Below are positions 28,107-36,217 of a stretch of 64,000 bases of DNA, in pieces. Each line of letters begins with the position of its first letter. The first letter of the stretch is position 1. Origin of the DNA: Parabacteroides timonensis (GTDB lineage: Bacteria > Bacteroidota > Bacteroidia > Bacteroidales > Tannerellaceae). Under the pieces are notes generated by a model, which saw nothing but the letters and a program-made list of their open reading frames with translations, did no database searches and was not told the DNA's origin. Made by a program: the position numbers and the translations under genes. Location of the stretch: the NCBI RefSeq assembly GCF_900128505.1, contig NZ_LT669940.1:294489-358488 (forward strand), written 5' to 3'.

Positions 28107-28628
28107 TCAGAAAAAAATCAGAAAAAATAAAAATGTGAGATGCTTTAGTTCTTCACGCATGATTCGGAAAGCTTCTCCTAAATGATATTTTACAGTGTTT
28201 ACAGATATTTCGGAAACATCGGCTATCTCTTTATAACGTAGTCCACTGACGCATTTCAAAAGGAATACTTTCCGGCATTTATCAGGAAGTTTCTGCAAGG
28301 CCAGTTGTACCTCTTTCTGATATAAAAAGTCCTCTTCTTCATTTAGCTGGTCACTCCATTCATCCGTCAGAGTCGCGATGAAATCTTCTTTGATGATCTC
28401 TGATTTGTAGTAGTTTATACAACTGTTCTTTATAGAACGGTAAGCGTATGGTAAAAAGGTCTCCTGTGATATCGAAAGATGTTTTTTCTCCCAGACAGAA
28501 ATGAAAAATACCTGAACAATATCTTCCCTGACTTGGCTGTCGGCAATATATTTGCCGGCATAATTGCAAAGATGAGAATAATATTCCCGGAATAATTTTT
28601 CAAAAACTTGTCCGTCTGCTATTCGCAT
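28107..28628 (-). CDS. FecI-type ECF sigma factor
   Basis: A 173-aa ECF sigma factor. Region 2 lies at residues about 10-75 (LFREYYSHLCNYAGKYIADSQVREDIVQVFFISVWEK) and region 4 at about 110-165 (LPDKCRKVFLLKCVSGLRYKEIADVSEISVNTVKYHLGEAF). The last residues are very hydrophobic (LTFLFFLIFF), which is odd for a soluble sigma factor. It should direct RNA polymerase to the downstream SusC/SusD genes when released by the anti-sigma protein. I find no TAnnTTTG box reading leftward between its start and 28766; the only promoter-like boxes lie inside the inverted-repeat-bounded segment upstream, so its expression may depend on that segment's orientation. Confidence 0.92.
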   Translation of the reverse strand: MRIADGQVFEKLFREYYSHLCNYAGKYIADSQVREDIVQVFFISVWEKKHLSISQETFLPYAYRSIKNSCINYYKSEIIKEDFIATLTDEWSDQLNEEEDFLYQKEVQLALQKLPDKCRKVFLLKCVSGLRYKEIADVSEISVNTVKYHLGEAFRIMREELKHLTFLFFLIFF

Positions 28629-28765
28629 AAATAGTTTGTTCTCTAATAAATGTGTAACAATCCGTAAGTATTAGCTACAATCTTTAGCTGTGCTGCTTTG
28701 AATTTCTGTTGAAATCGTAAACTTTCCTTATACTTTAACTGTGTATATTTTTGTGTTATTTATAT

Positions 28766-28982
28766 TAGTTCTATAAGAACTAATGCTTATGCATGGATGT
28801 AACAGTCTGATAACCAATAAATGATTTGTTGGTTGAGTAAATTATTATCGTATGAAAGTTGTTAGTTTATATGATCGTTAACAAAAGAATATTACAAGGT
28901 GGGATTATTCTTCAACATTTAACCTATCATTTCAAAAATAGACTATATTTGCATACTGTGGTACATAGTTCTTATAGAACTA
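28766..28982. repeat. Candidate invertible promoter segment bounded by 17-bp inverted repeats
   Basis: TAGTTCTATAAGAACTA at 28766-28782 recurs as its exact reverse complement at 28966-28982 (17 of 17; only 14 of 17 as a direct repeat). Each copy has 6-bp arms (TAGTTC/GAACTA) around an asymmetric 5-bp centre, the layout of a tyrosine-recombinase crossover site. The 183-bp segment between holds a -7 box TATATTTG at 28944-28951 pointing right, plus a weaker TATTTTTG pointing left (28933-28940). As shown, the better box points towards the transaldolase gene; inversion would point it at fecI. The 577-bp gene-free stretch 28629-29205 is otherwise AT-rich with no other clear signal. Confidence 0.6.
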
Positions 28983-29205
28983 TTGCAATTCGTCCCTATT
29001 GATATTATTTATTTACCTTTTGTAAATAATTGGTTTCTAGGTAATAATATGATATAATTCGCTTTGTCGTATTCTTTCTTTGTACCTTGGCTGTTTATAA
29101 TTTTCTATATTAATCTTTTTCAACATTCTAAATAGCCCATCCGGAAATAAACTATACGACAGTGAATATGTTATCTAAATAGAACCATTTATAAACATAT
29201 AAAAC

Positions 29206-29862
29206 ATGAAATTTTTTATCGACACGGCGAACCTGGATCAGATTCGGGAAGCAAACGATTTAGGCGTATTGGACGGTGTTACTACCAACCCGTCTTTAAT
29301 GGCCAAAGAAGGGATCAAAGGAGTGGAGAACCAGCGTGCACATTATCTAAAGATTTGTGAGATCGTAGACGGTGATGTCAGTGCGGAAGTAATATCTACC
29401 GATTATGAAGGGATGATTAAAGAGGGTAAGGAACTGGCTGCCTTGAATCCGCATATCGTAGTGAAAGTTCCTTGCATAGAAGCCGGAATCAAAGCGATCA
29501 AACATTTTTCCGATGAGGGAATTCGTACCAATTGTACATTGGTCTTTTCCCGTGGGCAGGCTCTTTTGGCGGCAAAAGCAGGAGCGAGTTATGTTTCTCC
29601 TTTCGTAGGCCGCCTGGATGATATTTCCAGCGATGGTATCGAACTGGTGAAGAAAATCGTAGAGATGTATACCTATTATGGATACGAAACCGAAGTGCTT
29701 GCTGCTTCCATCCGTAGTACACAGCATATTATTCAGTGTATCGAGGCGGGAGCCGATGTGGCAACCTGTCCGCTGGCTGCTATTAAAGGCCTGTTGAAAC
29801 ACCCGCTTACAGATAGCGGTCTGGCTACTTTCCTGGCTGATTATAAGAAAGTGAACGGATAA
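29206..29862 (+). CDS. fsa: Fructose-6-phosphate aldolase / transaldolase-like protein
   Basis: A 218-aa cytoplasmic TIM-barrel enzyme of the short transaldolase family. Family marks are FIDTANLDQIREAN at residues 4-17 with Asp6, GVTTNPSLMAKEG at 24-36, the Schiff-base Lys87 in IVVKVPC, NCTLVFSRGQALLAAKAGASYVSPFVGRLDD near 110-140 and EVLAASIRSTQHI near 165. Such proteins either split fructose 6-phosphate into dihydroxyacetone and glyceraldehyde 3-phosphate or carry out the transaldolase step of the pentose phosphate pathway; the sequence fits both and the symbol is tentative. It stands alone with a terminator shared with the HU-like gene. Confidence 0.9.
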   Translation: MKFFIDTANLDQIREANDLGVLDGVTTNPSLMAKEGIKGVENQRAHYLKICEIVDGDVSAEVISTDYEGMIKEGKELAALNPHIVVKVPCIEAGIKAIKHFSDEGIRTNCTLVFSRGQALLAAKAGASYVSPFVGRLDDISSDGIELVKKIVEMYTYYGYETEVLAASIRSTQHIIQCIEAGADVATCPLAAIKGLLKHPLTDSGLATFLADYKKVNG

Positions 29863-29876
29863 CAGAAACATATCAG

Positions 29877-29928
29877 ACTTCATGAAGGTGTGTTCGGTTT
29901 ATTTATTTTTGACACATCTTCATGAAGT
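29877..29928. terminator. Bidirectional terminator between fsa and the HU-like gene
   Basis: A 17-bp stem (29877-29893 with 29912-29928, one G-T wobble) encloses an 18-nt T-rich loop. It lies between convergent genes. Confidence 0.75.
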
Positions 29929-29954
29929 ATTTATGCAAAATACAACTTTCAAAA

Positions 29955-30350
29955 TCACTTTTCCGGATCGCGTTCGAACTTTATTCCTTTCAACTTTTTG
30001 TTGATTACTTTGGAGGCACGGAAATTAAGACCTTTCACTGTGATAGACTCCGCACGTATTTCATTCTTCTTTTCGGTCGGATCACTTTCAGCCGAGACGG
30101 AAAAAGTCCCGAAATCATTCAAGCAAACATCAAACCCTTGTTCCAGGAGGTCGATAATACTGTCCTCGATCAACGTCCATGAATATGATAACTGAGCCCG
30201 AAGAGGAATCGAACCGTGCGAAATATAGTCGAAGAACTTCTCTTTGTGGATCGTTCCGCGGCTGATTACCTGTGGATAATAGCCTTTTACTTTTTCCCCT
30301 TCCTTATTCAGGTTGTCACAGATGGGGGTAAATTTATACCTTATACTCAT
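29955..30350 (-). CDS. HU/IHF-like DNA-binding protein (HU-HIG type)
   Basis: A 131-aa protein of the Bacteroidota HU-related family, longer than the 90-aa classical HU because of an N-terminal extension (MSIRYKFTPICDNLNKEGEK). The HU core follows: SYSWTLIEDSIIDLLEQGFDVCLNDFGTFSVSAES near residues 55-90, where the turn LNDFGTF corresponds to LxGFGxF of HU. The C-terminus is basic (RASKVINKKLKGIKFERDPEK). Members bind and bend DNA; the specific role is unknown. Upstream lies a region of direct and inverted repeats that may control it. Confidence 0.85.
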   Translation of the reverse strand: MSIRYKFTPICDNLNKEGEKVKGYYPQVISRGTIHKEKFFDYISHGSIPLRAQLSYSWTLIEDSIIDLLEQGFDVCLNDFGTFSVSAESDPTEKKNEIRAESITVKGLNFRASKVINKKLKGIKFERDPEK

Positions 30351-30465
30351 TGTGTCATATCTATATTAGATTATACAAGTTCTGTTTAACAGATTAACTA
30401 CTGCAAGATAGGCTTTTATTTTCATAACCCCGATAAATATTCATATAAATCCCGAAATCTTTAAG

Positions 30466-30536
30466 TGTATAGAAGTGTTCGAAATTGTATAGCGAAGTAA
30501 CCGGAAGTGTATAGGGAAGTATTTTCCGGTATGTAG
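30466..30536. repeat. Spaced direct repeats upstream of the HU-like gene
   Basis: TGTATAG occurs at 30466, 30486 and 30508, each followed by a GAAGT-like tail, with a degenerate fourth unit TATGTAG at 30530. The starts are 20, 22 and 22 bp apart, on one helix face. This fits a cooperative regulator such as a LytTR-type protein, which binds direct repeats about 22 bp apart. It lies in the 447-bp gene-free stretch 30351-30797. Confidence 0.5.
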
Positions 30537-30541
30537 ACAAG

Positions 30542-30640
30542 TACTATATATACTGTACACTATATACTATATAAGTAGTACATAATACTTATGATAAGGT
30601 GTACAGGTTATTATTTATAAATAGTACAGTATATATAGTA
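30542..30640. repeat. 17-bp perfect inverted repeat, AT-rich
   Basis: TACTATATATACTGTAC (30542-30558) and its exact reverse complement (30624-30640) flank a 65-bp spacer. It could form a cruciform or be a recombination or regulator site. Low sequence complexity raises the chance of coincidence. Confidence 0.5.
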
Positions 30641-30755
30641 GTTATCTGCATGAAAAGAAATACTTCTTTATAGAGTAAAAAGCAGTTCTTTATAAGGGAA
30701 GAGTTAGTTCTTTGAAGAACAGAAATTATGAATCCCTTTACCAAATCAATCCTTT

Positions 30756-30775
30756 CCCGGATATTCGTATCCGGG
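30756..30775. terminator. Stable TTCG-loop hairpin downstream of the permease operon
   Basis: CCCGGATA and TATCCGGG form an 8-bp perfect stem around TTCG, 22 bp after the permease stop codon. On the minus strand the loop reads CGAA and no T-run follows, so it is more likely an RNA 3'-end stabiliser or factor-dependent stop than a classic terminator. Confidence 0.45.
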
Positions 30776-30797
30776 AGCGTACCCTTTTTGATTGGTG

Positions 30798-33206
30798 TTA
30801 TTCTGTTTTCAGCGAATTGACCGGATTTCCCGAAGCGGCTTTGTAAGTATGCCAACTGACAGTCAATAACGTGATGAATAACACGATAATGCTACTCAAT
30901 AGAAAATGGAAGACCGATATATCGGTATGATATACAAAGTTTTCCAGCCAGCGGTTGAGAAAAAGCCAGCTAATAGGAACGGCTATAACGAAAGCTATTC
31001 CGATCCAGCCAACAAACTGTTTGTTTAACAGGTACATGACCTTTAGCGTACTGGCTCCGTTCACTTTCCGTATACCAATTTCTTTCTTGCGCTGTTCCGT
31101 GGCATATAGAGCCATACCGAACAGGCCGAAACAAGTCAGGAAGATACTGATCAGCGAATACATGATCATTAATTCCGCCAGCTCGGTTGTCCGGCTGTTG
31201 CGTTGCATAAACTCCTTAAAGACATCCTGGTAAGTGAAGTGTTGTCCCGGATTCATCTCTTCCCATATCTTTCCGATGGCAGCGATGATTTGCTGACGTT
31301 CTTTCCCCACTTTGATTTCTGCAAAGGAATATCTTTTGTCGTCATCCTGCCCAATGTAAATAATGCTGGGGAAAACATCTTCTTCAAGCGAATTGGCAAA
31401 TATATTTTCGGTAATGCCGGCAATAACCGGTTGGGGAGAATCACTGCTCTTTCCATATTGTTCATTATCCTTGTCGTATTTGCTTAGTAGCTGACCAACC
31501 GGGTCTTCTCCGGGAGGAACCTGAAGGTCTGCATATTTTCGGGTGATGTAAACCGGAGTTTGGTATTGTACGAGTGCCCTATCCGGCTCTATTCCCTCTA
31601 TAAGATTGATTTTGAATGTTTTCAGAAAGTCACGTCCTCCCATATACTGTGCTTTCATATAAATGCTTTCGCTGCCGTCGGGATTCTTGACATTCACGGT
31701 AGTAAGTCCCATATTTAGTAAAGGACCGCCGCTGAGTGTAACATTTTCTACTCCGGGTAACTTTTTGATTTCGTGCACAAATGCCGGTAAGTAAGAATTG
31801 TCTGTTCCCCAGTTGCCTACCTCTATCAAGTCACGATAACCTTCTCCGCCTTTTTGTGTAAAACGAAGCTGGCTGTTTACCGTGAACGTCGCGATGATCA
31901 ATCCGATGGATACGGTATATTGTGCGATGGAAAGAGCGGTAACAATCTTTCTTCTTTTATTTCCAGTGAAAAACTCACGGTAGCCGGAGGCGGACAACTT
32001 ACTTATCTTCCGGCTTATATAAATGGACGGAATCATGGATAAGAGGAAGATAAACAGGATGATAACCGGAAAAGCCTGCTTGTTGAAGAAGAAGGAGGTA
32101 TGTATATTTCCGGAGACGATAGAGTTGAATACCGGAGTTAAGTCGTGCGTAATCAACAGAGATAAGAGGAAGGCCGTAATAACAGTCAGGAATGTATCGA
32201 GGAATAGCTGTTGGTTGATATCCTTTTTCGTCGCACCCATCAGTTTCTCGGTATGAATCATTCGCACCTGTTGCAATAGGCGGGAGAAATTGAGATTGAT
32301 ATAATTGAAGCAGGCGATCAGCAGGATTAGAACGGCTGAAATCATTCCCACATAAAGCAATGTCTTCTGGCGGCTGTTGAGGAATGTGAAACCTTCCTGT
32401 GTGTATTTTCGGAAATAACTTTCCTGTAAGGTATAAAACTGGTATTTCCCATCTGGGACAAACGTATGCAGTCCGTCTTTATTTATCTGTTCGGCAAACT
32501 TGTCTGTGTCGATGGGACGGTCGGTCATCAGGAGGCATAATCCGCCGTTGGTTGTGCCTCCGTTTCCGGTTAATGCCTCGAATTTGAGGTAAGACTGGTC
32601 GTGCGATTGGAGGACGGCTGCAATCTGATAGCTCGTTTCGTTGGCTTCCGTTTCAATGGTGCCGTCTTCTTTGTGTACCGTGGTCGTGCTGTTCTGGCCT
32701 GTGGTGATTATTTGGCCGATTGGGTTCTTGCTGCCAAAGTATTTTTGGGCACAGGCTTCTGTCAGCGCAATCTTGTTCGGTTGTGTCAGCGCTTCGTTCA
32801 AATCTCCCGTTACTACTTTGTAAGGGAAGAAACGGGGAAAAGACGAATCTGTTGTCACAATTGTGATAGGGTCGAAATGGTTGTTGTCTACCTTTATATA
32901 ATCCATTCCGATATTATTTAATCGCAGATAGTCGATTACTTCCGGATATTTCTCCTTTATTTCGACAGGAATACTGCCGACAGTGAAGCAAACCCGCTCG
33001 CCCGGTTGCAAAGGGGAATCCTGGTCCATCATGTAGATATGACTGCGGTTCGGATTATCCGCTTCCAGGTTGTATTCATGGATGACAAAAGCAGCCAGCA
33101 TATTCGTACAGGCAATGCCGATTGCCAGACTGATGATGGAAATGATGGAGAAGGTCTTGTTTCGCCACCAGCTTCGCAGGACGAGTTTAAATGCAACTGC
33201 TTTCAT
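30798..33206 (-). CDS. FtsX/MacB-type ABC transporter permease (second of pair)
   Basis: An 802-aa inner-membrane protein. I chose the ATG at 33206 because it restores the start MKAVAFKLVLRSWWRN seen in the upstream paralog; another in-frame ATG lies 27 nt upstream. Layout: one N-terminal helix (IISIISLAIGIACTNMLAAF), a large MacB-type periplasmic domain, three helices near 285-420 (TLLYVGMISAVLILLIACFNYINL), a second periplasmic domain, and three final helices with YATEQRKKEIGIRKVNGAS between them. Such proteins do not import solutes; they use an ATPase to drive periplasmic or envelope work, for example drug or peptide export or lipoprotein release. The likely ATPase is coded at 44547. It is 19 bp from its paralog. 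Confidence 0.9.
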   Translation of the reverse strand: MKAVAFKLVLRSWWRNKTFSIISIISLAIGIACTNMLAAFVIHEYNLEADNPNRSHIYMMDQDSPLQPGERVCFTVGSIPVEIKEKYPEVIDYLRLNNIGMDYIKVDNNHFDPITIVTTDSSFPRFFPYKVVTGDLNEALTQPNKIALTEACAQKYFGSKNPIGQIITTGQNSTTTVHKEDGTIETEANETSYQIAAVLQSHDQSYLKFEALTGNGGTTNGGLCLLMTDRPIDTDKFAEQINKDGLHTFVPDGKYQFYTLQESYFRKYTQEGFTFLNSRQKTLLYVGMISAVLILLIACFNYINLNFSRLLQQVRMIHTEKLMGATKKDINQQLFLDTFLTVITAFLLSLLITHDLTPVFNSIVSGNIHTSFFFNKQAFPVIILFIFLLSMIPSIYISRKISKLSASGYREFFTGNKRRKIVTALSIAQYTVSIGLIIATFTVNSQLRFTQKGGEGYRDLIEVGNWGTDNSYLPAFVHEIKKLPGVENVTLSGGPLLNMGLTTVNVKNPDGSESIYMKAQYMGGRDFLKTFKINLIEGIEPDRALVQYQTPVYITRKYADLQVPPGEDPVGQLLSKYDKDNEQYGKSSDSPQPVIAGITENIFANSLEEDVFPSIIYIGQDDDKRYSFAEIKVGKERQQIIAAIGKIWEEMNPGQHFTYQDVFKEFMQRNSRTTELAELMIMYSLISIFLTCFGLFGMALYATEQRKKEIGIRKVNGASTLKVMYLLNKQFVGWIGIAFVIAVPISWLFLNRWLENFVYHTDISVFHFLLSSIIVLFITLLTVSWHTYKAASGNPVNSLKTE

Positions 33207-33225
33207 ATTCTGATTGATATTTAGT

Positions 33226-35625
33226 TTATTCACTTCTTAATACTTTCACAGGATTGGCCGAGGCCGCCTTGTAGCTGTGCCAACAGACAGTCAATAAGGT
33301 GATGAACAGGACAAAAAGCCCACTTATCAGATAGATACCGAGACTTATATCTGTACGGTAGACAAAGTTTTCCAGCCAGCGGTTCAAGAGTAACCAGGTG
33401 ATAGGAATGGCAATGATAAAAGCGGAACCTATCCAGGCGATAAACTGACGGTTGAGCAGTAGCATGATCTGCGGGCTGGTCGCTCCGTTCACTTTCCGTA
33501 CGCCGATCTCTTTGGTACGCTGTTCGGTTGCATAGAGTGCCATTCCGAAAAGGCCGAAGCAAGTTAGAAAGATACTGATAACGGAATACATCAACAATAG
33601 CCGGGAGAGTTCGGTTGTTTTCTCGTTCCGTTGCAGGAAAGTCCTGTACACATCCCGGTAAGTGAAATATTGACCCGGGTTTACCTTGTTCCATACTTCC
33701 CGTACGGTGGCGAGAGCCTTTTCCTGATTGCCGTTGAGGCGTATATAGATATAATTGAAGGCATTGTCCGGACTGTTGTTGATCTGGATGGTGAACGGGT
33801 TTACTTCCTGTTCGAGTGTGTTGGTGTATAGATTATCGACAATACCCGCAATGGTGGAGACCGGTAGGTTGTCAGTATCGGTATAGCTTTTGTTGAGATC
33901 TTTATCGATGGAATTCAATGGTTTACCGATGGGGTCTTCGCCTTTTGTGACCAATAGTTCGACAAATTTTTCGTTGACGTAGACCGGACGTGCATATTTC
34001 TCTACTGCCTTGTCGGGAGGAAGTCCTCTTTTCAATTTCAGTTGCAATGCATCCAGAAAATCGGATTCACCGAAATAGTTGATTTGCGAGGTGTATTTTT
34101 CGTTGCCGTTTTCATCGGTGAGGACAACCTGTTGTATCCAGCTGTTTAGGATAGAACCTCCGGCAATCGATGCCTGGGCTATTTCCGGGTGTTTTTTCAG
34201 TTCGCGGGCAAAAGGACGTATGTACGAACCGTCTTCCATCCAGTCGCCTATCTCGATCAGGTTCTTGTAGTTATCGCCTCCCTGGCGGATAAAATGGAGC
34301 TGGTCGTTTACCGTCAATGTCGCGATGATGAGTCCGATGGAGATAACGTATTGTATTATGGATAAAGAAGTCACGATCTTTCTCTTCTTGTTTCCGGTAA
34401 AAAACTCACGATAGCCGGAACCTGAGAATCCGGATATCTTCCGTCCCATATAGGCCGCCGGAACGATGGATAATAATAGGATAAAGCCGCAGATAACGGG
34501 TAATGTCTGCCAGTTGAAAAAGAAAGAAGTGTGTAACCGGCTGTTCACTATCGAGTTGAATACCGGTAGCAGGTCATGTGTAATCAGCAAAGAACAAAAG
34601 AAGGCAATGATGACTGTCAGGAACGTATCCAGGAAAAGCTGCCGGTTGATCTCCTGCCGGCTGGCACCCATCAGCTTTTGCGTATGAATCATCCGGACTT
34701 GTTGAAGCAGGCGGGAGAAGTTGAGATTGATATAATTGAAGCAGGCGATCAATAGGATCAGGATGGCGGAAATCAACCCTACATAGAGTAATGTCGGCTG
34801 CCGGTAATTGATGAAATCCAGTGTCTGTTGTTTGGCTGCATGAAAATAGCTTTCCTGTAAAGTCGCCAGGTAATAGTTGCCTATATCTCCTTGTAAAGTA
34901 GGGACTTTGTCTCTTTTCAATTGTGCTTCGAAAGTTGCCTGGTCGATGGCTTTGTTCATAAGCAGTAAGCAGGGGCCTCCAAAGAAAGAATCGGTAATTC
35001 CGGTTACAGCCTCCAGGTGTAAGAAAGACTGTTCCCTGTCGGCAATGACGGCTGCAACCTGGTAAGCGTGCTCGGTGTTAGGGTTGTCTTTTGTGCCGAA
35101 GTCATCGTTGGGAAGACCGAAATAAATGATTTTACCGATCGGGTTGGCTTTCCCGAAAAGTTTCCGGGCCGTTTCTTCCGTGAGCGCCAGTTTGTCCGGT
35201 TGCGTCAAAGCCTCGTTCAGATTACCGTTCAGTACTTTGTAAGGGAAAAAGTCTGTTAAAGACGGGTCGACAGCCGTAAGGTTGATCGGGGAATGTTTTA
35301 CTTGATCGACAGAGATATATTTGACCGATTGACTTGCCATCCGCAGGTAACTTTCTACTTCCGTATAATTTTCTTTAAGCATAGGCGGGATAGATTTGTC
35401 GGCATACTGTACCTTTTCTCCGGATGCCATCGGCGAATCTTGGTTAAGCATCCATATACGCTCTTTATTGGGATTCCCGTTTTCTATGCCGTATTCGTGA
35501 ATGGTAAAGACGGTTAACAGGTTCGTACAGGCAATGCCTATCGCCAGGCTGGCAATAGAAATGATGGAGAATGTCTTATTCCGCCACCAACTGCGAAATA
35601 CAAGTTTTAATGCGACTGCTTTCAT
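33226..35625 (-). CDS. FtsX/MacB-type ABC transporter permease (first of pair)
   Basis: A 799-aa paralog of the previous protein, clearly alike from MKAVALKLVFRSWWRNKTFS through LLYVGLISAILILLIACFNY and YATEQRTKEIGVRKVNGA to the final segment FVLFITLLTVCWHSYKAASA. It has the same order of two MacB-like periplasmic domains and two groups of membrane helices. The two probably work as a heterodimer with a shared ATPase. A good promoter lies 48 bp upstream. This permease pair beside an NtrC-like response regulator is a known Bacteroidota arrangement, but here the ATPase is 9 kb away and no kinase is seen. Confidence 0.9.
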   Translation of the reverse strand: MKAVALKLVFRSWWRNKTFSIISIASLAIGIACTNLLTVFTIHEYGIENGNPNKERIWMLNQDSPMASGEKVQYADKSIPPMLKENYTEVESYLRMASQSVKYISVDQVKHSPINLTAVDPSLTDFFPYKVLNGNLNEALTQPDKLALTEETARKLFGKANPIGKIIYFGLPNDDFGTKDNPNTEHAYQVAAVIADREQSFLHLEAVTGITDSFFGGPCLLLMNKAIDQATFEAQLKRDKVPTLQGDIGNYYLATLQESYFHAAKQQTLDFINYRQPTLLYVGLISAILILLIACFNYINLNFSRLLQQVRMIHTQKLMGASRQEINRQLFLDTFLTVIIAFFCSLLITHDLLPVFNSIVNSRLHTSFFFNWQTLPVICGFILLLSIVPAAYMGRKISGFSGSGYREFFTGNKKRKIVTSLSIIQYVISIGLIIATLTVNDQLHFIRQGGDNYKNLIEIGDWMEDGSYIRPFARELKKHPEIAQASIAGGSILNSWIQQVVLTDENGNEKYTSQINYFGESDFLDALQLKLKRGLPPDKAVEKYARPVYVNEKFVELLVTKGEDPIGKPLNSIDKDLNKSYTDTDNLPVSTIAGIVDNLYTNTLEQEVNPFTIQINNSPDNAFNYIYIRLNGNQEKALATVREVWNKVNPGQYFTYRDVYRTFLQRNEKTTELSRLLLMYSVISIFLTCFGLFGMALYATEQRTKEIGVRKVNGATSPQIMLLLNRQFIAWIGSAFIIAIPITWLLLNRWLENFVYRTDISLGIYLISGLFVLFITLLTVCWHSYKAASANPVKVLRSE

Positions 35626-35672
35626 AGATTGTATATTGTGTATTTCATGCTCTTCTTTTCAGAATGGCATTT

Positions 35673-35703
35673 CAAATCTATTCCCTTTCTTTCTGCGGGG
35701 CAA
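35673..35703 (-). promoter_or_regulatory. Promoter of the permease pair
   Basis: Reading leftward: -33 TTG (35701-35703), 20-nt spacer, -7 TAGATTTG (35673-35680). The leader would be about 40 nt before the ATG at 35625. Confidence 0.7.
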
Positions 35704-35864
35704 GGAATAAACGGAAATAATCAGGGTTCACGGTAAAATTGTCTAAATATTTGACAATGGATTATATGATAATTTTTCAGTTGACAGTTGACAAGTGACA
35801 GTTGACAGATGGGTTTCGCGTTCGGAGATAGAAAAAACTGAGTCTTTTATGAAGCTCTGCCTCA

Positions 35865-36073
35865 TGCCGCAGGCTCTCTTTTGCCGTCGGTTTTTAACCG
35901 ACGGATAGATTAAATGCTCCGGCTTTGCCGGATTCCTCTGTGGGTTTTAACCCCTTTCATATAGGAAAGAAGCCCCGTTAATAAAGGGGCTTAAGCCCAC
36001 AGAGGAAGAGGCTTTGCCTCCTATCTTTTATATCCGTCGGTTAAAAACCGACGGCAAAAGAGAGCCTGCGGCA
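35865..36073. repeat. Nested palindromic element (REP/MITE-like)
   Basis: A 43-bp perfect inverted repeat (35865-35907 with 36031-36073) encloses further nested pairs: CCTCTGTGGG/CCCACAGAGG (35935-35944, 35996-36005) and CCCCTTT/AAAGGGG (35951-35957, 35983-35989). Each outer arm contains its own hairpin (CCGTCGG/CCGACGG), and small hairpins lie at CCGGCTTTGCCGG and GAGGCTTTGCCTC. It has no coding capacity and higher GC than its surroundings. CAGTTGACA repeats (about 35779-35806) and an opposing CTGTCAACTTC near 36120 may be its ends. It resembles a non-autonomous mobile repeat placed between the permease pair and the response regulator. Confidence 0.7.
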
Positions 36074-36204
36074 CAAGGCGTTGCCTTGTAATGAAAGATA
36101 GCTCATATCTGATAATAACTGTCAACTTCAGAAATGTCTCATTTCTGATAATATTTGAACTTGACATTTTTCTCTCAATTCATAAATATGGGAAAGATTC
36201 AATG

Positions 36205-36212
36205 TATCTTTG
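36205..36212 (+). promoter_or_regulatory. -7 box just before the response regulator start
   Basis: TATCTTTG matches TAnnTTTG and ends 5 nt before the ATG at 36218. If used, the transcript would be almost leaderless. No -33 match is present at the usual distance. Confidence 0.45.
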
Positions 36213-36217
36213 TTGGT

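Noticed and set aside
28933..28940. TATTTTTG reading leftward, considered as a second active promoter inside the invertible segment
   Set aside because: It matches the -7 box but has no -33 element at a workable distance, so it is only noted as weak.
30707..30720. GTTCTTTGAAGAAC palindrome, considered as a third copy of the fecI-side recombination-like site
   Set aside because: It shares the TTAGTTC arm but has a 6-bp centre of different sequence and no inverted partner nearby.
30589..30855. An 88-aa open frame on the minus strand overlapping the permease stop
   Set aside because: It runs through the inverted repeat and hairpin, and has no recognisable domain or start signal.
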